DNA from: Porphyromonas endodontalis ATCC 35406
GTDB taxonomy: Bacteria; Bacteroidota; Bacteroidia; Bacteroidales; Porphyromonadaceae
Length of the DNA: 57,597 nucleotides
Reading direction: 5' to 3'
NCBI RefSeq assembly: GCF_000174815.1
Contig: NZ_ACNN01000032.1
Coordinates: 1 to 57,597, forward strand
The notes beneath the pieces were generated by a model. That model ran no database searches, had not been told where the DNA came from, and saw only the letters and a list, made by a program, of their open reading frames with translations. Every line of letters starts with the position of its first letter. Within the stretch, counting starts at the first letter, position 1. The position numbers were made by a program, and so were the translations under genes. Shown piece by piece: positions 1 to 8,982 of this stretch.

Positions 1-810
1 TAAGACATCGATGACAAGCAAATACGAAATATCAGGATGCTGCTAAACAACAGATCTAGGAAAAGTTTGGACTTTAAATCTCCGAATGAAGTCTTAGCAC
101 TACTTTTGTCATACCGTTGCACTTGATACTGGAATCTGCAGAGTGTAGAGAATATAGTCAATGCCATTTCTTGATCTTCGGCCGTTATAGGTAGTATAAT
201 AGCCTGATTGAGTATAGCATAGATAAAATCGTAGATTTGCAATGGATCCGAAGAAGCTTTTTCTTTGAAAAGCTCCTGTAGCCTTAGATAGTTTATCGAA
301 TAGTTATCCTTAGAACGGGGGGGTCGCTTCTCCAGTCTCAAGTATTCCACGAAGAATCTCATTACCCTCATTATTGATGACTTTTGACATCAAAAGTATT
401 TGCTTGAAGTCAATCTTGCCAGTTAGCTTGTTTGTCTTCCAAATGGCAGGAGCTATCATCGATATAAAATGCTTGGACTCATCTGTTTGATTATCAGAAT
501 TAAATAAATGAGTAAAGATGGCTCTTAGAAAAAGGAACAAGGTTGTTATACGTTGTTGCCCATCTATTATTTCTTGCTCACCATCTTCATTTATGAAGGA
601 TACGATTGTGCCTAAAAAATAAGATTTAGAAGCATTGCTAGAACCTCCTGTACTTATCGTAAACTCCCATAAGTCATCAAACAAGGTTTTTACTTCGTCT
701 ATGCTCCATGCGTATGGACGCTGATACTCAGGGATTATAAATGGATGTTCCACACCAGTCTTGAGCAGTTCTACTACATTTTGTCTATTTACCTGTATTG
801 ATGTTGCCAT
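1..810 (-). pseudogene. DUF262 (GmrSD/ParB-like N-terminal) protein, frameshifted and cut by window edge
   Basis: The reading frame starts at ATG 810, not at the in-frame ATG at 849; MATSIQVNRQ is the usual kind of beginning. It carries the DUF262 signature: PEYQRPYAWS, then DGQQRITTLFLFLRAIF. DUF262 proteins include the nuclease/NTPase subunits of modification-dependent systems such as GmrSD and BrxU, so a defence role is possible. The frame stops at 310, right after a run of seven C (coding strand, 317-323). Dropping one C restores a long frame (KDNYSINYLRLQELF, then EDQEMALTIFSTL, which matches the family's IFSTLNxRG motif). After that motif the family match fades and seems to change frame again near 140. 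The gene therefore looks degraded. It continues past base 1, so the C-terminal half cannot be judged. Confidence 0.7.
317..323. repeat. Homopolymer G7/C7 tract at the DUF262 frameshift
   Basis: Seven consecutive G on the plus strand (C on the coding strand) sit exactly where the DUF262 frame breaks. A tract of six would keep the gene open. Such a tract could be a slippage (phase-variation) site, an inactivating mutation or a sequencing indel; the sequence alone does not decide. Confidence 0.5.
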
Positions 811-1054
811 ACTATTTCTTTCTGCAAGGAAGCCTCTTATTATTATCAATTCAAGTAGGAGTATTCATGTACAATACGAAGATCACATACTTGATTGTCA
901 CAAAAGTACCCATTTCGGGGCACATTAAGGCAACGCACATCGCAGAATTATTTTTCGCCATGTCAGAAATAACCCTCCCATTAGGGAGAAAATTTAGTTG
1001 CATGGGATCCTGAAAAAGATTTACAGTCTCCACAAAGAGGGAGCATAATACAAA
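811..1054. other. Intergenic stretch with no recognisable gene
   Basis: Between the DUF262 start and the stem-loop downstream of the first T9SS cargo gene I see only a short minus-strand open frame of about 77 codons (851-1084). It has no recognisable domain and overlaps the stem-loop. I do not call a gene here. Confidence 0.5.
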
Positions 1055-1082
1055 GTGGGGGTCGGACAAGTCCGACCCCCAC
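1055..1082 (-). terminator. Perfect stem-loop downstream of T9SS cargo gene 1
   Basis: A perfect inverted repeat with 13-bp arms (GTGGGGGTCGGAC and its complement) and an AA centre lies 30 nt after the stop of the 743-residue gene. On the minus strand it is followed by the moderately T-rich TTTGTATTAT. A transcription terminator is the likeliest role; a dispersed palindromic repeat is the alternative. Confidence 0.6.
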
Positions 1083-1111
1083 AAAATTGAAATTCGTACT
1101 AGGCTCTAATA

Positions 1112-3343
1112 TTAAATAACCTTGCTGACTACATGACCGATACGTACGATGTAGGCATCCTCTACAGGTAGTGCTACTTCTATTTCACGATCACCAAGAT
1201 CATTTCTGTATACGATTTGTCCCATTACGTCATAGACATAAACGGCATCCCCATTAGGATTGGAAATGGAGAGGACTCCATTAGCCAAACGAGCTGTAGG
1301 CTCCGTAAGAACAAGTGGAGTATTTGCGGTAACATTGCGTACCAATCCCATCTTTGTGAAGTCGCTCGAGATAAGATCTCTATCAGTAGCCTTGATAGCC
1401 TTAACTCTATGATAGAGAGCATCACCTTGTACCTCTTCAGGTACATTCACATCGATAGTAGTGCCATCACAGAGAGGCTCTCCAAAGTATGGTGCAAGGT
1501 AAGACTCTCCCTTCTTAAAGTTTTGTGTTACCTTGAAGTTATCCACAAAAAGATACTCGGGCCCTTTGACTGCGAAGAGAGCAATGATAGAACGCTTGCT
1601 ACCATTCTTAAGTTGTACTCGATAATCTTGCCAACGATTGATAATGGGCATCTCATTCTCCTCAGCGGGATATACAAGGTCTGCCTGCTCATAACGCTCT
1701 GTCTCTTCGTTGTAGTTGAAGAGGGCAAGAGCAGCTTGTGGGAATTGGTTACTTTGCTTGGCATAGGCACTATAGAGACTCATAGAGACATTCACCACGC
1801 CACCTCCATGTGAGAGATCTAACTCAGGAGACTGCATAGAAGCACTAACTCCATGGTTGATGTACTGCCAGCCATCAAAGCCGACATAGTCCGTACAGGG
1901 AGAGTAAGAGTACATCTCCCATCCCGGCATATGGAGGTCTTTCGGGAATGCTCTACTATAGCTACCCGAGGGATGATTGTCTACTGACCATCCGGTAGAA
2001 TTGCCCTCAAGATCCTTAACACCGGTGAAGTCCTCATCAATAATTGTAATCTCGGCGTCTTGGTATACTCGTCTATCATGATAAGCCATATAAGTATAGC
2101 GACCTGCGGAGGGTACCCCAGACCAAGATGCAACATAGCGTCCTGCTGTGAGTTCAGACACATCCTTGAGTTCAGGTTTAGCGATACCATTTACAGCTTG
2201 ATCAACAGAGCGGTAAGACTCCTTTGTTCCCTTTGCTGCGCGTACGTTATAGTAATAAGTGTACTGAGGCTCAACACCCGTTACCTTGTAGCTAGTGCCT
2301 TTCACCTCTTGTCCTACGATCACATCCTTACGTACCATAGGTTGCTGCCCCATAGGATTGGGAGGGTACATTGGATCGGGTTGCATACAGTAGACATCAA
2401 TGAAATAGCGATCAGCTCCTTCAACGGCTTCCCAATTGGCAACAAAGCTATCACCCGTGAAGCTGGTGTGAGGAGTTACCTTTGGAATAGGTAGATTGGG
2501 CTTCATTTTGAAAATCTCAACATCGTCGAAGAGGATATCAAAATGGAAATCTCCTTTCTCTGCAATTTCTCGACTCTTAGGCATCACCTGAAAGCCCATG
2601 TTGACAATGGTGCTGTGTCCGGCTCCAGCAAAAGCCATCTCATAAGTATTCCATTCTTTCGAAAGCGTAGTGATGTCCGGAGTAAGCTTACGTAGCACAT
2701 CCCACGAACCCTTATAAGTTGGGAAATCACTATCGCGATACCAAGAGGTCTCAGCAGCCTCAACAAACAGACGAACAGCACAAAGTTTCGGATCAATCTC
2801 CTGTGTAACCTTAGCCTTAAAGCGTAGAACAATGATATTGTCACTATTAGGCTCCTCCTCGTGGAGAATGACATTCTTAAGATCAAGAGGTGGCGTATTA
2901 AGTTTTGCACCCTCCTTACTCCCGAGGTGGATGGTACCTCCGGCAGCGTGGGTATAACCCTTACCCTTACACTCTTCAAAGGTAAGATCCTTGAAAGATC
3001 CACCCCAGCCACGCCAATGGGTATACTTAGGGTCTATGTTTTGCCATATGCGATACTTATAAGTCCCATCGGGAGCACAGATGGTACCAATAGTGTCCGG
3101 TTTAGCCTCTGTACCGGCAGTCATCAGCGAGAAGTCCTCTCGGTGGAAGAGGGTTAACTTGCCCATAGATTCCGAGGGATGAGAGCCTTCCCGAAGAACC
3201 GATGGTTCATTTACGACTCTAATCTCCACCCCCGCATCACGAAGATTAAGATTAGCTTTTCGGCTCTGAAGTTTCTGAGCCGAGAGCGACGCTACTGTTG
3301 TCATCGATAGGACAACAGACATGAGTGTAATCGTTCTTTTCAT
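1112..3343 (-). CDS. T9SS-secreted adhesin-like surface protein (cleaved-adhesin/FnIII)
   Basis: 743 residues with a Sec signal peptide (MKRTITLMSVVLSMTTVASLSA, cut after SLSA). Two segments resemble the jelly-roll cleaved-adhesin/choice-of-anchor module of gingipain and HagA adhesins: one near residues 60-280, ending FHFDILFDDVEIFK, and one near 430-600, ending YLFVDNFKVTQ. Between them lie two fibronectin type III-like stretches (SFVANWEAVEGADRYFIDVY and RYVASWSGVPSAGRYTYMAY). The last 70 residues form a T9SS sorting domain with the conserved YDVMGQ and a final strand around DAYIVRIG. In this family the sorting domain is removed at the cell surface and the protein is linked to A-LPS. It is the last of four cargo genes on this strand. 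The sequence gives no ligand. Confidence 0.85.
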   Translation of the reverse strand: MKRTITLMSVVLSMTTVASLSAQKLQSRKANLNLRDAGVEIRVVNEPSVLREGSHPSESMGKLTLFHREDFSLMTAGTEAKPDTIGTICAPDGTYKYRIWQNIDPKYTHWRGWGGSFKDLTFEECKGKGYTHAAGGTIHLGSKEGAKLNTPPLDLKNVILHEEEPNSDNIIVLRFKAKVTQEIDPKLCAVRLFVEAAETSWYRDSDFPTYKGSWDVLRKLTPDITTLSKEWNTYEMAFAGAGHSTIVNMGFQVMPKSREIAEKGDFHFDILFDDVEIFKMKPNLPIPKVTPHTSFTGDSFVANWEAVEGADRYFIDVYCMQPDPMYPPNPMGQQPMVRKDVIVGQEVKGTSYKVTGVEPQYTYYYNVRAAKGTKESYRSVDQAVNGIAKPELKDVSELTAGRYVASWSGVPSAGRYTYMAYHDRRVYQDAEITIIDEDFTGVKDLEGNSTGWSVDNHPSGSYSRAFPKDLHMPGWEMYSYSPCTDYVGFDGWQYINHGVSASMQSPELDLSHGGGVVNVSMSLYSAYAKQSNQFPQAALALFNYNEETERYEQADLVYPAEENEMPIINRWQDYRVQLKNGSKRSIIALFAVKGPEYLFVDNFKVTQNFKKGESYLAPYFGEPLCDGTTIDVNVPEEVQGDALYHRVKAIKATDRDLISSDFTKMGLVRNVTANTPLVLTEPTARLANGVLSISNPNGDAVYVYDVMGQIVYRNDLGDREIEVALPVEDAYIVRIGHVVSKVI

Positions 3344-3378
3344 AGATCCTTACTAACATTAAGTGAATATGAGATAGT

Positions 3379-3429
3379 AAGACCGACTACAAGAAGAGAA
3401 GCTTTTTCTCTAGCAGTGTAATCGGTCTT
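3379..3429 (-). terminator. Stem-loop downstream of T9SS cargo gene 2
   Basis: The arms AAGACCGA and TCGGTCTT (8 bp) enclose a loop that itself contains an AGAGAAGCTTTTTCTCT inner hairpin. It starts 15 nt after the stop at 3444 and precedes the next cargo gene. There is no strong T tract, so the terminator call is moderate. Confidence 0.45.
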
Positions 3430-3443
3430 TATGAATTAGAGGT

Positions 3444-5597
3444 CTAATAGAGGATAACTTTGTGCCGCTCTATCTCTCCGGCAGCATCTGATACTACTAG
3501 TACGTAGACACCCGGATAACCTCTATAGACGAGCTGGTCTTGTGCTTGTACAAGCCGGATTCCCTCCAAGCTATAAAGGACTAATTGGCTATCAGGATGG
3601 GTTGCCGTGATCGTCTGATCCGCAACCGCTATATCCGTAGCGGTATTGCTAGTTACAGACTCTACAGCATTGGCTTGCCCCATCTTCATCTGTCCTATCA
3701 GGAGGTGGAATTGATCTACAGAGCGATCTCTAAATGCGAGACGCGCTTCCTTACCTACATACTTTGAGAGGTCTACCTTGTGGGCATGTAAAACACAATA
3801 AAAACGCTCCTCATCGTCAATAGTTTCCTTCATATCCAGAATCTCCTGCTCCGCCTCAACTTGGTAGATAGGCTCAGTTGCAAGGAATTTCTCAGGAGTT
3901 GTTGCCTCAGCATCTGCAACAATATAAAGAGCGTAAGAAGCAGGCATTTTGGCATCCTCTGACGCAGCAACCCAGTGGAACCAAGGAGTACCCTCCTCTA
4001 CCTTAAAGGAAGGAGTAATGAGCCAGTGATCTGCAGGCTTATTGGGACGTTCATTCACATACATACCATCCTCCTTGATTTGACGACGGAAGGCCGAACT
4101 GGACATGAAGAATGTGTAATTGCCACCACCCTTAATCGGTAATACACGATCTATAAAGCCTCTGTCAATATTACATCCGAAAGACTTTGCTTGGATATTA
4201 GGCATAAGCAGACTCATGTCGTAGATCAAGAAGTCTCCCATGCGGTTGGGAGGGAAGAAAGAACCTGCACGTCGTTTGTAGACCGAAGACTTACGATCTG
4301 TACGATACTGATTAGGCTTATCAATCTCGGGATCATAGGTTTCGTTGATCCACTTGAGGATGGGCATAGTACCATTGATGTGATGTCTATCTGCCTCAAA
4401 GAGGGATACTCCTCCATCGTTAAGAGTTGTGATGAACTCAGGCGAAGTACACTCGGCATGCGTCTTAGCCTCTCCGAGAGAATACCCTAGCTGAGCATCA
4501 GCAGAACCATCAGACTTCACAATGTAGCGATCCTTGTTATAGAAGGTCTTTTCCACAGTAAGAGGAAATTTATTCCCAGTATGAAATGCGCAGATAGGGC
4601 CAAATCCCCTAGAAAAAGCAGCCATCGACTGTCCATAACTATAGGAGTTTGAAATCAACCGATGAGCAATGGGACCATTATCATCTGTCAGGTTGTAACC
4701 CACAACCCCGATCAAACCTGCAGAGTTCATTCCCATTGAGGAGACGTCTCCCGCATTCATACAACTCTTAAGTTCTGGATAATCAAAAATAAAGTTTGGA
4801 GTAGACTGAGGCATGTATCCAAGGATACCTCCAGCAAATCCATCCTTCGCCCAGATGTCTCCAAAGTTGGCACAACCTATTACGGTAGTGTTGGCTGAGG
4901 AAGCGATGATACCACCTGCAGTCTTATGTATACCCTGACCATAGACAGCGATATTGGCATAGTTAGCACACTCAATAATCTTCATATTTTCCCCCAAAGA
5001 GGATCCTGCTATACCTCCACCACTGCTCCAACAAGAGATTCGCACATCAGGACCTACCTTACAACGAGAGATGGTACACCCTTTGGAAATACGCCCTGCA
5101 ATGGCACCTACGGATGCAAATCCATAGATATGTCCAGAAGCAATAACAACATTCTTAATGGTAGCTTGGGGGCCAAGTGCTCCAAAGAGTCCTACGGCCA
5201 TGTGAGCCTCATCTCCCTCAACTATTAGCTGTTCGCTATCGTAAATGTTGAGATTGTAAATCTTATGCATACCACCATCATACTCTCCTTGGAAGCAACG
5301 CTTCTCATCTCGATTGAAGCCATCGGTGAGAGGTCCGCCAATAGGCAATACAGGGCCAGCCTCTGAGAAGGTAATATCTGCTGTCTGCTTGAGATATTGT
5401 CCTGCAAAGTTGTTGGAATTGTCAACCTGCTCAGCTAACATACGAAGGTCCTGCTCCGTAGCAATTTGATAGGGATTAGATTTGGAGCCATCACCCCCAG
5501 AGAAGAGCCCCTGCCCAAAGAGAGAGTACGAAGAACTCAGCAATAGTAGTGTGACAGCTGATAAATGTTTCAGCAAACGCTTTAATTGTATCTGCAT
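3444..5597 (-). CDS. T9SS-secreted surface protein with GLUG-like repeats
   Basis: 717 residues with a signal peptide (hydrophobic LSAVTLLLLSSSYSLFGQ). The mature protein opens with GGDGSKSNPYQIATEQDLRM, the sequence that starts GLUG/right-handed beta-helix surface proteins. It continues with Gly/Ser/Ala-rich repeated turns such as GLFGALGPQATIKNVVI, GSSLGENMKIIECANYANI and GGILGYMP up to about residue 310. A later segment (about 450-620) resembles a choice-of-anchor/cleaved-adhesin module (DHWLITPSFKVEEGTPWFHW). The C-terminus has a T9SS sorting domain (LVLYSLEGIRL, then YPGVYVLVVSD). It is probably exported by T9SS and attached to the surface. Substrate or partner is unknown; GLUG proteins are often adhesins or peptidase-associated. 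Confidence 0.8.
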   Translation of the reverse strand: MQIQLKRLLKHLSAVTLLLLSSSYSLFGQGLFSGGDGSKSNPYQIATEQDLRMLAEQVDNSNNFAGQYLKQTADITFSEAGPVLPIGGPLTDGFNRDEKRCFQGEYDGGMHKIYNLNIYDSEQLIVEGDEAHMAVGLFGALGPQATIKNVVIASGHIYGFASVGAIAGRISKGCTISRCKVGPDVRISCWSSGGGIAGSSLGENMKIIECANYANIAVYGQGIHKTAGGIIASSANTTVIGCANFGDIWAKDGFAGGILGYMPQSTPNFIFDYPELKSCMNAGDVSSMGMNSAGLIGVVGYNLTDDNGPIAHRLISNSYSYGQSMAAFSRGFGPICAFHTGNKFPLTVEKTFYNKDRYIVKSDGSADAQLGYSLGEAKTHAECTSPEFITTLNDGGVSLFEADRHHINGTMPILKWINETYDPEIDKPNQYRTDRKSSVYKRRAGSFFPPNRMGDFLIYDMSLLMPNIQAKSFGCNIDRGFIDRVLPIKGGGNYTFFMSSSAFRRQIKEDGMYVNERPNKPADHWLITPSFKVEEGTPWFHWVAASEDAKMPASYALYIVADAEATTPEKFLATEPIYQVEAEQEILDMKETIDDEERFYCVLHAHKVDLSKYVGKEARLAFRDRSVDQFHLLIGQMKMGQANAVESVTSNTATDIAVADQTITATHPDSQLVLYSLEGIRLVQAQDQLVYRGYPGVYVLVVSDAAGEIERHKVILY

Positions 5598-5634
5598 TGT
5601 AGTAGAATATTATTTATTTGCAAAGATCTATAGC

Positions 5635-5687
5635 ATGCCCTCCATCTTGAGTCATTCATAGCGAAAAGGCCCAAAGATGAAGGACAT
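5635..5687 (-). terminator. Stem-loop downstream of T9SS cargo gene 3
   Basis: Fourteen-base arms (5635-5648 and 5674-5687) pair with two G-T wobbles around a 25-nt loop. The structure lies 10 nt beyond the stop at 5698 and just upstream of the next gene's start region, fitting a terminator between independent units. Confidence 0.5.
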
Positions 5688-5697
5688 AGGAGTAAGC

Positions 5698-8600
5698 CTA
5701 CTTGGCAATGACCTTAGTAAAGATTACAGAACCATCTGTTAGCTCAAGGCGAACCGCATAAACTCCTTCCTGTATACCAGAAGCAGAAATCATACGACCA
5801 GCCATGTCGTAGACCTGCAAATCTGTATAGGGAACATTCACTTGTATAGATCCGTCTTGTACCGTTACATGGACATTCTGATGAGCGATTTTCTCTACAC
5901 CATCAAAGCTGGTGAAGGAAACTCTTCTTTGTGCAGCGTTAAGAACCTCATTACCGAGGAGTCGCTTATCATTGTTTTCTACGTTGTCATTGGTAGGAAG
6001 CTCTTGGTAGTAGTGTAGGAATGCGATTACATTGGTCTGCTTCATAGCATCCTCCAAGGTCTTATTGTCCCCCTCTAGAAGGATTGTATTTTCAGGAAGC
6101 CTACCTGTCGCAGCATTTGTTGATTGAATGGAGATCTCCTTGACAATCTTGAAGTCTCCATTCTCATCAAACTTCAATTCAGTACCCTTGAAGCCCCCAT
6201 CATCCACATATCTAAGGACATTAGTGTGTACAAAGCCTGGGATGGGAGAAGAAGCATACTTCTGATCACGAGGTGCTATTTGATCCTGAGTAACCATAAT
6301 AGTTAGATATACAGGGCGAGAACGATCTAGACGAGCAGAGGCACGTCCTTCTACAAGGACGTTGAGCTTCTTTTCATCTTTCTTGAACCATGGTTTAACC
6401 TCTAGGCGGACAGAAGCAGGGTTTCTCTTCGCATAATCCGCAATCTTCTCTAGCTCTGCTTGATTGTTTACGATACTATAGACAGAACCATTCTTCCCCT
6501 TAGCGTCTCCTAGAGCGGGCAGGGGCATACGGTTGAACATATTGGTCGGAGAGCTTGGTTTCACCAAAGAGATATCTCCACTCGCATTTCTCACACCATA
6601 GAAAGGAGCTAAACCCTTGCTATAGGGATGCTCCATAAAATCAGGAGCAAAGAAGGAGTGGTGAGACACGACAGCCAAATTTTTTCGAATCTTCTCATTT
6701 TCAGACTTGTTAATAAGATCTTCCATCCATTTTACACCAGAGGGGCAATACTGACAAGCCTCAGAAGTAAAGACTTCTACAAGTGTCGTACGCTCAAAAA
6801 CCTCATCTCTTCTGAGAAGTTCTAGTTCAGCTGTTTGGGATGAAGGAGTTTTGAGAGCAATCCCATTTACCTCAAGGAGCTTGACAGTTAGCTTAACCTT
6901 ACCTGAGATACCCTCATGATTTATCGCTTGCAGCTCCACATTTTGATTCAAGGAAGAGGGCAAGGATTTAGTTAGCTCTATGATCTGCTCCTGCTTTTTA
7001 CCGCCTAGGTCTGTCTCAATCTTAACCTTAGAAATAGCTTTGATACCTGAGTTAAAGAGATCTACAGTAGGCTTAAGATCCTCATCCGTGAAGATGAACG
7101 AAGGAGCCGTGAGACCACGCAGCTCACCACGGTTTTGTATCATTGGGTCTACATTCTTCGGTTCAATAATGATCTGCATCAAAAGAGGACCATCTCCCTG
7201 ACTCACACGGCTGTTAAACTCTGCCTCACTAATCTTATAAGTTCCCCAGTTTGTACCGGTCCAAGCAGAGTTGGGATCTTCTCCGGGAGACTGGTAGCTA
7301 CGTACGAGGATTCCTCCCTTAGCGGCAGCATCGTAACCGTAAGCCCCGGCAAAAAACTCACTATCTTCAGTAATTAGATATGGATTCTCAAAGAAAAGGC
7401 TATTCCACCCATCCTTAAACTTACCCACAGGGGTTATTTCGATGGGCTCCCAAGGGGTAATAACCTTGGGATTATTGATATCCGTCTTGTCTAAAGTCTG
7501 TACCGTTTTAGCCAGGAAGATGCAAGGAAGTTTGACATCATAGTAGCCGGGATTGTCATTAACCTGATTCTCTTGAAAGCAAGCAGCAGAAGCCAAGCGA
7601 ATACCCACGACCTTGCTACCAACATGCTCCTTAAGCAGCTCCTTAGTTAGCCTGATAGCACCACCGTGGTAACCCGCCCAAGATGGTCCTGCAGGCTCAA
7701 TAGCTTCGTAATTAGGAGCCTCATAGGTACAATATCCTACATAGAGGTAATTATTGACCTCTTCAACATTGTCAAAATAGGCCGGTTCAGAGTACATTGA
7801 CTTGTTTAGGCTACGTCGGCCTCCATAACTTGGCATATTGTTGGCGTATAACATACGATAGGCAATACGCTCACCTTCTGTCTGTGCGGACTGGAGGTCT
7901 AAACAACGGGGGTCAATGGGAAAGGTATTACTATCTTTCGAGAAGTCATATGAATATTTCACTCTATAACGCTCCGGACCAGAAGGGACATCTCCGGGAT
8001 TCTCACAATCCGCCTTAGCATCCTGGAATGGGATGATAAGGTAGTAGGTACTGCGGAAAGACTTATCTCCCTTCTTAAGTTGTTGCTTTACGGAAAGGTC
8101 TCCAGAGAACTCTACCTCTGCGAATTCATTAATCTCAATGACGATGCGGTTGCACCAAGTACCTCCTTCAAAGTCGAAGCTAAACTTGTGTGCCTTACCA
8201 TCATTGGGAAGAGAAATGTCCTTGATACCTGGTACACCACCGAGGTAGTTTAGCTCCTCTCCGTAACCAAAGATTTTCATCTTGACAGATTGACCACTAG
8301 CCTGTAGCGCCTTTGCAGTAAACTCTACGGTATACTTTCTATCCCCATTGGAGAGATCCATAATAGGAGATGTAAGACGAGCATTAGCTCCAATCATATC
8401 AATGGGCAGACCCGATCCCTCTAGATCTTTAGCATTGATAGAGAAACCATCGGGAGTCCAATAGAGCAACGCCGTACTCCAGTCTGGTTGAGAGAGTTGC
8501 CCATTAAGCGTGGTCTGCACAAAGGAAACTTGCTTCCTAGTACCTTCTGGATTGGGCTTAATGACAGCGTTAGCAATCTTATAGAGTCCATCTTCCTTAG

Positions 8601-8826
8601 CCTCGATCTCTCTAGTGATGATGGAGCGGAAGAAAACCTCGTTCCATGGGGTTCCATCGCTATTCTTCTGCTGAACACTGACATTACTCCAAGTAGCAGT
8701 GAAGCTATTGGATGTCACATTCGTGGGAGACTCCAGAGCAGGAGGAGCCAAAGAGATCTTCCATCCCTGCTGCTGAGCAGAGAGCGATAAGGATGAAAGG
8801 AATCCGCAATAGATAAGGAGACACAA
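5698..8826 (-). CDS. T9SS cargo with FnIII, Omp28/thioredoxin-like domain
   Basis: 1042 residues with a signal peptide (MCLLIYCGFLSSLSLSAQ). An FnIII-like strand pair follows (SPTNVTSNSFTATWSN). The central region resembles C10/adhesin-associated beta modules. From about residue 680 comes an Omp28-related domain: TTLVEVFTSEACQYCPSGVK holds a thioredoxin-like CQYC motif (Cys near 692 and 695), and VVSHHSFFAPDFM follows, as in Omp28 proteins of P. gingivalis. The last 70 residues are a T9SS sorting domain (LQVYDMAGRMI, EGVYAVRLELTDGS). The Omp28 part is normally a stand-alone lipoprotein or adhesin of about 280 residues, so this is a long fusion. Whether the CXXC is redox-active or structural cannot be told from sequence. 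Confidence 0.82.
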   Translation of the reverse strand: MCLLIYCGFLSSLSLSAQQQGWKISLAPPALESPTNVTSNSFTATWSNVSVQQKNSDGTPWNEVFFRSIITREIEAKEDGLYKIANAVIKPNPEGTRKQVSFVQTTLNGQLSQPDWSTALLYWTPDGFSINAKDLEGSGLPIDMIGANARLTSPIMDLSNGDRKYTVEFTAKALQASGQSVKMKIFGYGEELNYLGGVPGIKDISLPNDGKAHKFSFDFEGGTWCNRIVIEINEFAEVEFSGDLSVKQQLKKGDKSFRSTYYLIIPFQDAKADCENPGDVPSGPERYRVKYSYDFSKDSNTFPIDPRCLDLQSAQTEGERIAYRMLYANNMPSYGGRRSLNKSMYSEPAYFDNVEEVNNYLYVGYCTYEAPNYEAIEPAGPSWAGYHGGAIRLTKELLKEHVGSKVVGIRLASAACFQENQVNDNPGYYDVKLPCIFLAKTVQTLDKTDINNPKVITPWEPIEITPVGKFKDGWNSLFFENPYLITEDSEFFAGAYGYDAAAKGGILVRSYQSPGEDPNSAWTGTNWGTYKISEAEFNSRVSQGDGPLLMQIIIEPKNVDPMIQNRGELRGLTAPSFIFTDEDLKPTVDLFNSGIKAISKVKIETDLGGKKQEQIIELTKSLPSSLNQNVELQAINHEGISGKVKLTVKLLEVNGIALKTPSSQTAELELLRRDEVFERTTLVEVFTSEACQYCPSGVKWMEDLINKSENEKIRKNLAVVSHHSFFAPDFMEHPYSKGLAPFYGVRNASGDISLVKPSSPTNMFNRMPLPALGDAKGKNGSVYSIVNNQAELEKIADYAKRNPASVRLEVKPWFKKDEKKLNVLVEGRASARLDRSRPVYLTIMVTQDQIAPRDQKYASSPIPGFVHTNVLRYVDDGGFKGTELKFDENGDFKIVKEISIQSTNAATGRLPENTILLEGDNKTLEDAMKQTNVIAFLHYYQELPTNDNVENNDKRLLGNEVLNAAQRRVSFTSFDGVEKIAHQNVHVTVQDGSIQVNVPYTDLQVYDMAGRMISASGIQEGVYAVRLELTDGSVIFTKVIAK

Positions 8827-8915
8827 TGTGTACCATAATCTACTGGTAAATGAGTAAGTTTTTTTTCATTTTGTTCGATTCTATTTGTTACTAATCAGTT
8901 AATTCGAATAATAGC

Positions 8916-8953
8916 CCCCATAGCAATCCGTCTTGAAGCGTATTGCTATGGGG
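8916..8953 (-). terminator. Stem-loop downstream of T9SS cargo gene 4
   Basis: A perfect 12-bp stem (CCCCATAGCAAT and its complement) with a 14-nt loop starts about 30 nt after the stop of the repeat protein at 8983. No long T tract follows on the minus strand. It probably ends that transcript ahead of the Omp28-like gene. Confidence 0.6.
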
Positions 8954-8982
8954 AATTAGGATTCTCTATCTAAGGGAGTAGA

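Noticed and set aside
851-1084. 77-codon minus-strand open frame
   Set aside because: No recognisable domain; its start overlaps the stem-loop at 1055-1082 and no promoter or start signal supports it.
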